NCBI GenBank assembly: GCA_944326775.1
Contig: CALVFH010000013.1
Coordinates: 1-35,463 of the forward strand
From: an uncultured Parabacteroides sp.
GTDB lineage: Bacteria; Bacteroidota; Bacteroidia; Bacteroidales; Tannerellaceae
DNA: 35,463 bases
Direction of reading: 5' to 3'
In this document: piece by piece, positions 31,105-35,463 of the stretch
How the letters are laid out: each line of letters begins with the position of its first letter
Numbering within the stretch: the stretch's first letter is position 1
The notes under the pieces: generated by a model
What the model saw: only the letters and a program-made list of their open reading frames with translations
Database searches by the model: none
Told to the model about the DNA's origin: nothing
Program-made: the position numbers and the translations under genes

Positions 31105-31160
31105 TTTGTTCGTATTTTATTGGGTATTAATTCTTCTCGGCATATCAAAATCATGCTGGG

Positions 31161-31168
31161 CAAAATTA
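31161..31168 (-). promoter_or_regulatory. -7 box (TAATTTTG) for the TlpA-like gene
   Basis: Minus-strand TAATTTTG fits TAnnTTTG, 56 nt before the ATG at 31104. No -33 box is visible at 20 nt spacing. Confidence 0.5.
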
Positions 31169-31230
31169 CAAAAATCTTTTCTATTTGAAAAATCCGTAAT
31201 TCGGGTACGGAAAAATCTGGCCGGTTTCCC

Positions 31231-31238
31231 TACTTTTG
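31231..31238 (+). promoter_or_regulatory. -7 box (TACTTTTG) for the acetyltransferase gene
   Basis: TACTTTTG lies 21 nt before ATG 31260. Because this box overlaps the alternative TTG start at 31236, the ATG is the likelier start. Confidence 0.58.
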
Positions 31239-31259
31239 CCGCAATCAAAAAAACATACG

Positions 31260-31832
31260 ATGACATTACCAGAATTTTTAGATTACGTCAAGACAGGCCG
31301 GCCGCTCAATGCTCCGGGAATCCCGGAATTCATGAACCGGATGAGCGACGAAGCCCGCAAAGTAACTTTCCGCATCAACGCGGCTTACCACTCGCAAGAA
31401 GAGTTGCGAGAGCTGTTTTCAGAGCTGTTCGGGAAGCCCGTCCCCCCGACTTTCCGTTGCTTCCCCCCGTTCTACACCGATTTCGGGAAAAACACGACCG
31501 TCGGCGAGAACGTCTTCGTCAACGCCTGTTGCCATTTCCAAGACCACGGGGGCGTAACCCTCGGCGACGGTTGCCTGATAGGCCACGGCGTCGTCTTCGC
31601 CACCCTCAACCACGGTTTTGCCCCTGAAGACCGGCAAACTTGCTATCCGAAGCCCATCGTACTGGGCAAAAACGTCTGGGTAGGCTCGAACGCAACCATT
31701 TTGCAGGGCGTGACCATCGGCGACAACGCCGTCGTGGCTGCCGGAGCCGTCGTAACGAAAGATGTTGCCGCCAATACGGTTGTCGGAGGGGTTCCCGCCA
31801 AGTTTATCAAGCATATTGAAGTTGAAAAGTAA
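31260..31832 (+). CDS. Hexapeptide-repeat sugar O-acetyltransferase (Maa/NodL type)
   Basis: The 190-residue cytoplasmic enzyme belongs to the left-handed beta-helix acetyltransferases. The N-terminal helical Maa-type region includes ARKVTFRINAAYHSQEELRE, followed by hexapeptide turns (FGKNTTVGENVFVNACCHFQ, VTLGDGCLIGHGVVFATLNH, VLGKNVWVGSNATILQGVTI, NAVVAAGAVVTKDVAANTVV) and a final VGGVPAKFIKHI. The catalytic His is probably the one in TLNHGF. It transfers acetyl from acetyl-CoA to a sugar hydroxyl and would act as a trimer. It is monocistronic, and the 41-bp array begins 22 nt after its stop codon. The exact acceptor (maltose, galactoside or other) is not determined. Confidence 0.9.
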   Translation: MTLPEFLDYVKTGRPLNAPGIPEFMNRMSDEARKVTFRINAAYHSQEELRELFSELFGKPVPPTFRCFPPFYTDFGKNTTVGENVFVNACCHFQDHGGVTLGDGCLIGHGVVFATLNHGFAPEDRQTCYPKPIVLGKNVWVGSNATILQGVTIGDNAVVAAGAVVTKDVAANTVVGGVPAKFIKHIEVEK

Positions 31833-31853
31833 GCCGGAACGGCTGCAAAAAGT

Positions 31854-32078
31854 TTCTCGTAACTTTACAAATGACCAGATACGCCGTATCTAGCTTCTCG
31901 TAACTTTACAAATGACCAGATACGCCGTATCTGGCTTCTCGTAACTTTACAAATGATTAGATACGCCGTATCTGGCTTCTCGTAACTTTACAAATGACTA
32001 GATACGCCGTATCTGGCTTCTCGTAACTTTACAAATGACTAGATACGCCGTATCTGGCTTCTCGTAACTTTACGAGAA
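31854..32078. repeat. 41-bp tandem array, five full units and a partial sixth
   Basis: The motif ttctcgtaacttta recurs at 31854, 31895, 31936, 31977, 32018 and 32059, an exact 41-bp period. Each full unit holds the inverted repeat CCAGATAC-gcc-GTATCTGG (for example 31916-31934), with a C-to-T change in some left arms that would leave a G-T wobble. The last unit is cut short and re-closed as a perfect inverted repeat TTCTCGTAA-ct-TTACGAGAA (32059-32078). It fills most of the 324-bp gene-free gap between the acetyltransferase and leuB genes. The remaining bases hold the leuB terminator. Function unknown. Confidence 0.92.
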
Positions 32079-32086
32079 AATAAAAA

Positions 32087-32135
32087 CCGGCGGTTCCGGC
32101 TCCTTGTAAAGTTGCAAGGAAGCCAAAACCACCGG
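32087..32135 (-). terminator. Terminator of the leu operon
   Basis: A long interrupted stem (CCGG, GGTT, GGCT, CTTG pairing with CAAG, AGCC, AACC, CCGG) ends in TTTTTATTTT on the minus strand, 22 nt past the leuB stop codon. Confidence 0.82.
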
Positions 32136-32156
32136 ATCAAGATAGATAAAGTCTAA

Positions 32157-33218
32157 TTACGCCTTGCGGATATACTCGACGATCCATGCGCCGACCTCTT
32201 TCGTGCCGTAGCTGGCGCCGCCTTCCACCTGGATTTCCGGCGTACGCACACAAGCATCCAGCGAAGCATCGACCGCACGGCGAATCAAGGCACCTTCGGC
32301 CTTGCAATCGAAATGCTCGAACAGCATGGCCACCGAAAGAATCTGCGCCAGCGGATTCGCGATGTTTTTTCCCTTCGCTTGCGGCCAGGAACCATGTATC
32401 GGCTCGAAAACGGGGGTACTTTCACCCGTAGATGCCGACGGGAGCAAGCCCATCGAGCCGCTGATGCACGAACCTTCGTCGGTGAGGATGTCGCCAAAGG
32501 TATTTTCCGTCACCATCACGTCGAAGAAGGTCGGTTCCTGAATCATTCGCATCGCAGCGTTGTCCACGAACATGTAATCGGTGCGGACTTCGGGGTAAGA
32601 CGGGGCCATTTCCTGTGCAATCTGCCTCCACAGGCGGGAAGAAGCCAGGACGTTGGCCTTATCGACCACCGTCAGATGCTTGCGGCGCTTCATGGCATAT
32701 TCGAAAGCCACTTTCAGGATGCGTTCAATCTCCGGACGGGTATATTTGTTCGTGTCGTAGGCCATCTCGTTGTCCTGGTATTTCTCGCCGAAATACATTC
32801 CGCCCGTCAGCTCGCGGATGCAGAGGAAATCGGCGCCTTCCACCAGTTCGGCACGCAGCGGCGACTTGTGCAACAAGCATTTGAACGTCTGGACAGGACG
32901 GATGTTGGCGAAAAGGCCCAGTTTTTTGCGCATGGCCAGCAATCCCTGTTCGGGACGGACCTTGGCGGTGGGGTCGTTGTCATATTTCGGGTCGCCGACG
33001 GCCGAGAACAAGACCGCGTCGGCATTTTTGCAAATCTCAAACGTCTCGTCGGGGAACGGGTTGCCAACTTTGTCGATGGCATCGGCTCCACACAGGGCAT
33101 ATTCGTAAGTAACCTTATGCCCGAATTTCTCACAAACAGCCGACATGACATCAACGCCCTGTACAGAAATCTCGGGACCGATGCCGTCGCCTGGCAACAC
33201 TGCTATTTTAAACTCCAT
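32157..33218 (-). CDS. leuB: 3-isopropylmalate dehydrogenase
   Basis: The 353-residue enzyme oxidises and decarboxylates 3-isopropylmalate with NAD+ in leucine synthesis, and its family also handles methylmalate in the citramalate route. Motifs are those of Leu[17 protein letters not shown] at the N-terminus, [51 protein letters not shown], and [22 protein letters not shown]. It is full length, lies 12 nt after the LeuA-family gene and is the last gene of the operon before a strong terminator. The acidic residues in DNAAM and in the DILTDE segment fit the metal site. No anomaly was seen. Confidence 0.95.
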   Translation of the reverse strand: MEFKIAVLPGDGIGPEISVQGVDVMSAVCEKFGHKVTYEYALCGADAIDKVGNPFPDETFEICKNADAVLFSAVGDPKYDNDPTAKVRPEQGLLAMRKKLGLFANIRPVQTFKCLLHKSPLRAELVEGADFLCIRELTGGMYFGEKYQDNEMAYDTNKYTRPEIERILKVAFEYAMKRRKHLTVVDKANVLASSRLWRQIAQEMAPSYPEVRTDYMFVDNAAMRMIQEPTFFDVMVTENTFGDILTDEGSCISGSMGLLPSASTGESTPVFEPIHGSWPQAKGKNIANPLAQILSVAMLFEHFDCKAEGALIRRAVDASLDACVRTPEIQVEGGASYGTKEVGAWIVEYIRKA

Positions 33219-33230
33219 ATCGTCTTTGTT

Positions 33231-34745
33231 TTATTTTTCTATTTTGTTCAACATCTTGACGGTAGCCTTGATGGCAGCTTCCGTCTGGTCGGCATCCAAT
33301 CCGCGCGTCTTGAAGTTTACGCCGGCATAATTCCACGAGATTACCGTCTGTACAAACGCATCCGTACGTCCGCCAGGAGGGATAGACACCGTATAATTGG
33401 TCAACATCGGGAAGGGACGCCCCAGGTCGCTATATATCTTGCGCAAGGCACGGACAAAAGCATCATACTGTCCGTCGCCCGAGGCCGATTCCTCATAGGC
33501 CTCGCCGTCGATTTCGATTTTCAGCGTAGCCACAGGCCGCAAACCTTGCGCCAACGAGAGCGAATAGTTGAGGATACGTATTTTCTGCTCTTCCGCCAGG
33601 TTATCGTGATGCAAAACATCGCTGATAATATACGGAAGGTCTTCCTGGGTAACCATTTCCTTCTTGTCGCCCAGTTCGATGATACGTTCCGTCACCTTGC
33701 GCATCGACGACTCGTCCAAATCAATCCCCAAAGCCTCCAAATTCTTGCGGATATTGGCTTTGCCCGACGTTTTTCCCAAGGCATATTCGCGGACACGGCC
33801 GAAACGCTCGGGCAAGAGGTCGTTGTAATACAAATTGCTCTTGCTGTCGCCATCGGCATGGACGCCGGCACATTGCGTGAAGACATGCTCGCCGATAATC
33901 GGCTTGTTCGTCGGAATGCGGATGCCCGAATAGGTCTCAACCATGCGGCTCACGTGGTTGATCTTCTCTTCCCGCAGGCGCGTATTCTCCTTCAACTGAT
34001 CTTTGATGACCGCCAGCACGCTGCTCAACGGAGCATTGCCTGCACGCTCGCCCAAACCGTTGACCGTCGTATGCACACCCCGGATTCCAGCCTGAATAGC
34101 CGAAAAAACATTTCCCACGGCCAGATCGTAATCGTTATGGGCATGGAAATCGAAACGCACCTCCGGATAACGCTCGATCATCTGCTTGCAATATATATAG
34201 GTATTGGAAGGATTCAAGATTCCCAGCGTATCGGGGAGCATGAAATGTTCCACCGGCTCGTCTTTCAAGGCATCCATCATCTGGAAAACATATTCCGGCG
34301 AAGCTTGGATGCCGTTCGACCAATCTTCAAGATAAAGATTGACCTTCATGTTCCGTTTTTGGGCTTCATGGATAACTGTCCGGATATCGGCGATATGTTC
34401 TTCCGGAGTCTTGTGTAATTGGGCCGTCACATGCTTGTACGAGCCCTTGCACAACAAGTTAATTACCCGGCAACCTGCCGATTCAATCCATTTAACAGAT
34501 ACATCACCGTCCACAAACCCCAAAACCTCCAGCCGCTCGAGATTGCCTGTCCGTTCCGCCCAGCGGGCCACTCGACGCACAGCCTCAAACTCTCCTTCCG
34601 ATACGCGGGCCGAAGCGACTTCGATACGATCGACCTTCATCTCGTTCAGCAACACTTGAGCAATACCCAGTTTCTCGTGAGCTGCAAACGAAACGCCCGA
34701 AGTCTGTTCCCCGTCGCGGAGGGTTGTATCCATTATTTCTATCAT
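33231..34745 (-). CDS. LeuA-family acyltransferase: 2-isopropylmalate or citramalate synthase
   Basis: The 504-residue enzyme joins acetyl-CoA to a 2-keto acid. The TIM-barrel motifs are MDTTLRDGEQTSGVSF, VNLYLEDWSNG, LPDTLGILNP, FHAHNDYDLAVGN and GLGERAGNAPL. The HxH metal pair (FHAHND) is intact. A C-terminal LeuA-type regulatory domain follows (LKIEIDGEAYEESASGDGQYDAF). The N-terminal motif and the placement between leuD and leuB match the second LeuA-family gene of Bacteroides leu operons, which I recall as a citramalate synthase for isoleucine. So the substrate, 2-ketoisovalerate or pyruvate, stays open. The ATG at 34745 is preferred to TTG 34769, which lies inside leuD. It starts 4 nt after the leuD stop. 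Confidence 0.85.
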   Translation of the reverse strand: MIEIMDTTLRDGEQTSGVSFAAHEKLGIAQVLLNEMKVDRIEVASARVSEGEFEAVRRVARWAERTGNLERLEVLGFVDGDVSVKWIESAGCRVINLLCKGSYKHVTAQLHKTPEEHIADIRTVIHEAQKRNMKVNLYLEDWSNGIQASPEYVFQMMDALKDEPVEHFMLPDTLGILNPSNTYIYCKQMIERYPEVRFDFHAHNDYDLAVGNVFSAIQAGIRGVHTTVNGLGERAGNAPLSSVLAVIKDQLKENTRLREEKINHVSRMVETYSGIRIPTNKPIIGEHVFTQCAGVHADGDSKSNLYYNDLLPERFGRVREYALGKTSGKANIRKNLEALGIDLDESSMRKVTERIIELGDKKEMVTQEDLPYIISDVLHHDNLAEEQKIRILNYSLSLAQGLRPVATLKIEIDGEAYEESASGDGQYDAFVRALRKIYSDLGRPFPMLTNYTVSIPPGGRTDAFVQTVISWNYAGVNFKTRGLDADQTEAAIKATVKMLNKIEK

Positions 34746-34749
34746 ATTC

Positions 34750-35340
34750 CTAATTATTTTTTGCTTCAAAAGCTTCTACCTTGTCCCGGTTCTCTACCAG
34801 GAAATCCACGTCATCCAGCCCGTTCATCAAACAATGTTTCTTGTAAGCATTGATTTCGAACGATTCGCTATGTCCGGTAGCTTTGTTTGTGATGGTCTGC
34901 GCCGGAAGATTAACCTCTACTTCCGTCTTTGGATTGGCAAAGATAGAATCGAACAGTTCTTTGAGGAATCCTTCACTTACTACCACGGGCAATACAAAAT
35001 TATTCAACTCGTTATTCTTATGGATATCGGCAAAGAAACTGCTTACGACTACACGGAAACCATAGCCGGCAATAGCCCATGCCGCATGTTCGCGACTCGA
35101 ACCCGAACCGAAATTCTTACCTGCCACCAATATCTGTCCGCTGTACGTCGGATCGTTCAGCACGAAATCTTTATTCAGCGAACCATCTGGATTATACCGC
35201 CAGTCGCGGAAAAGGTTATCTCCGAAGCCCTCTTTATCTGTCGCTTTCAAGAAGCGGGCTGGGATAATCTGGTCGGTATCTACATTTTCCAATGGCAACG
35301 GAACGCAGGTGCTTGTTATAATATTGAATTTTTGTTTCAT
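34750..35340 (-). CDS. leuD: 3-isopropylmalate dehydratase small subunit
   Basis: The 196-residue subunit works with LeuC, which binds the 4Fe-4S cluster, to isomerise 2- to 3-isopropylmalate. Recognisable blocks are PLPLENVDTDQIIPARFLK at the N-terminus, GQILVAGKNFGSGSSREHAAWA, and RVVVSSFFADIHKNNELNNFVLPV. It is complete and of the usual length. LeuC is not in the window and is expected beyond the right edge. LeuA-family and leuB genes follow on the same strand. The 120 nt upstream (35341-35463) have no recognised promoter box and only a 26-codon open frame reaching the edge, so whether leuD is first in its transcript is unresolved. Confidence 0.94.
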   Translation of the reverse strand: MKQKFNIITSTCVPLPLENVDTDQIIPARFLKATDKEGFGDNLFRDWRYNPDGSLNKDFVLNDPTYSGQILVAGKNFGSGSSREHAAWAIAGYGFRVVVSSFFADIHKNNELNNFVLPVVVSEGFLKELFDSIFANPKTEVEVNLPAQTITNKATGHSESFEINAYKKHCLMNGLDDVDFLVENRDKVEAFEAKNN

Positions 35341-35463
35341 TTATCTTTTCTATTGTTAGGATAAAAACGCTATTTTATGTTTTATGCTATACTAAAATCC
35401 TCTGATGAGAAATCATGATAGAAACGCCCGCTTATAGCTGTAAAACGAAGAACACAATAATCA

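Noticed and set aside
32313-34418. A 701-codon plus-strand open frame opposite leuB and the LeuA-family gene
   Set aside because: It is antisense to two clear enzymes with intact motifs, has no recognisable domain, and is explained by GC-rich codon use. Similar antisense frames at 22771-23850 and 8941-9954 were dropped for the same reason.
35382-35463. A 26-codon minus-strand frame open to the right edge, possible 3' end of an upstream gene such as leuC
   Set aside because: The short sequence does not look like a LeuC C-terminus, and so short an open stretch can arise by chance.

Overview
The window looks like a chromosomal segment from a Bacteroidales bacterium, most likely a Parabacteroides-type gut commensal. 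The evidence is the Bacteroidetes promoter form (a TAnnTTTG -7 box, several with TTTG or TTG about 20 nt upstream), a fimbrillin-type lipoprotein, DUF1080 and DUF4925 proteins, twin-arginine TIM-barrel and Gfo/Idh/MocA proteins, and a leuD / LeuA-family / leuB gene order. The genus is an inference. No rRNA, tRNA, IS element, integrase or CRISPR array was seen.

Layout. 1-2.5 kb: a small peptide gene and a large surface lipoprotein that joins a fimbrillin-like region to a degenerate PI-PLC-like domain. 2.5-3.4 kb: a non-coding array of 17 units of exactly 42 bp, then a hairpin element. 3.4-6.8 kb is accessory in character: a two-gene ABC-ATPase/HNH pair resembling the Septu (PtuA/PtuB) anti-phage system, an outer-membrane beta-barrel protein, and a compact DUF3791-DUF3990-small-protein cassette that looks like an ADP-ribosyltransferase-fold toxin-antitoxin module. 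It runs without a gap into an S26-like peptidase and an ABC exporter (6.8-8.8 kb). 8.9-13.5 kb: a secreted M28 peptidase, and a convergent operon of M20 dipeptidase, MTA/SAH/adenosine deaminase and purine nucleoside phosphorylase. 13.6-19.4 kb: a TIM-barrel isomerase/epimerase, a HEAT-repeat protein ending in two DUF1080 domains, and a Gfo/Idh/MocA oxidoreductase, the set associated with 3-keto-glycoside catabolism. 19.5-24 kb: RlpA-like protein, L-cysteine desulfidase, DUF4925 lipoprotein and a sigma54 response regulator. 24.05-24.3 kb: a 23-bp hairpin array. 24.3-27.8 kb: an in-frame fusion of a signal-peptide metallo-beta-lactamase-fold protein to a complete guanine deaminase, facing a large AAA+ ATPase. 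27.9-29.9 kb: an operon of a NifU-like scaffold, a tiny membrane protein and a GGGtGRT protein. 30-31.8 kb: a TlpA-like lipoprotein and a hexapeptide acetyltransferase. 31.85-32.1 kb: a third array, 41-bp period. 32.1-35.4 kb: leuD, a LeuA/citramalate synthase-family gene and leuB on the minus strand.

The strongest leads are the ATPase/HNH pair, the DUF3990 cassette and its junction with the protease/exporter genes, the dead-looking PI-PLC on a fimbrillin-like lipoprotein, the MBL-guanine deaminase fusion, the NifU/GGGtGRT operon, and three unrelated-sequence hairpin arrays that each lie just downstream of a plus-strand gene. All calls come from reading the sequence; no database search was run.
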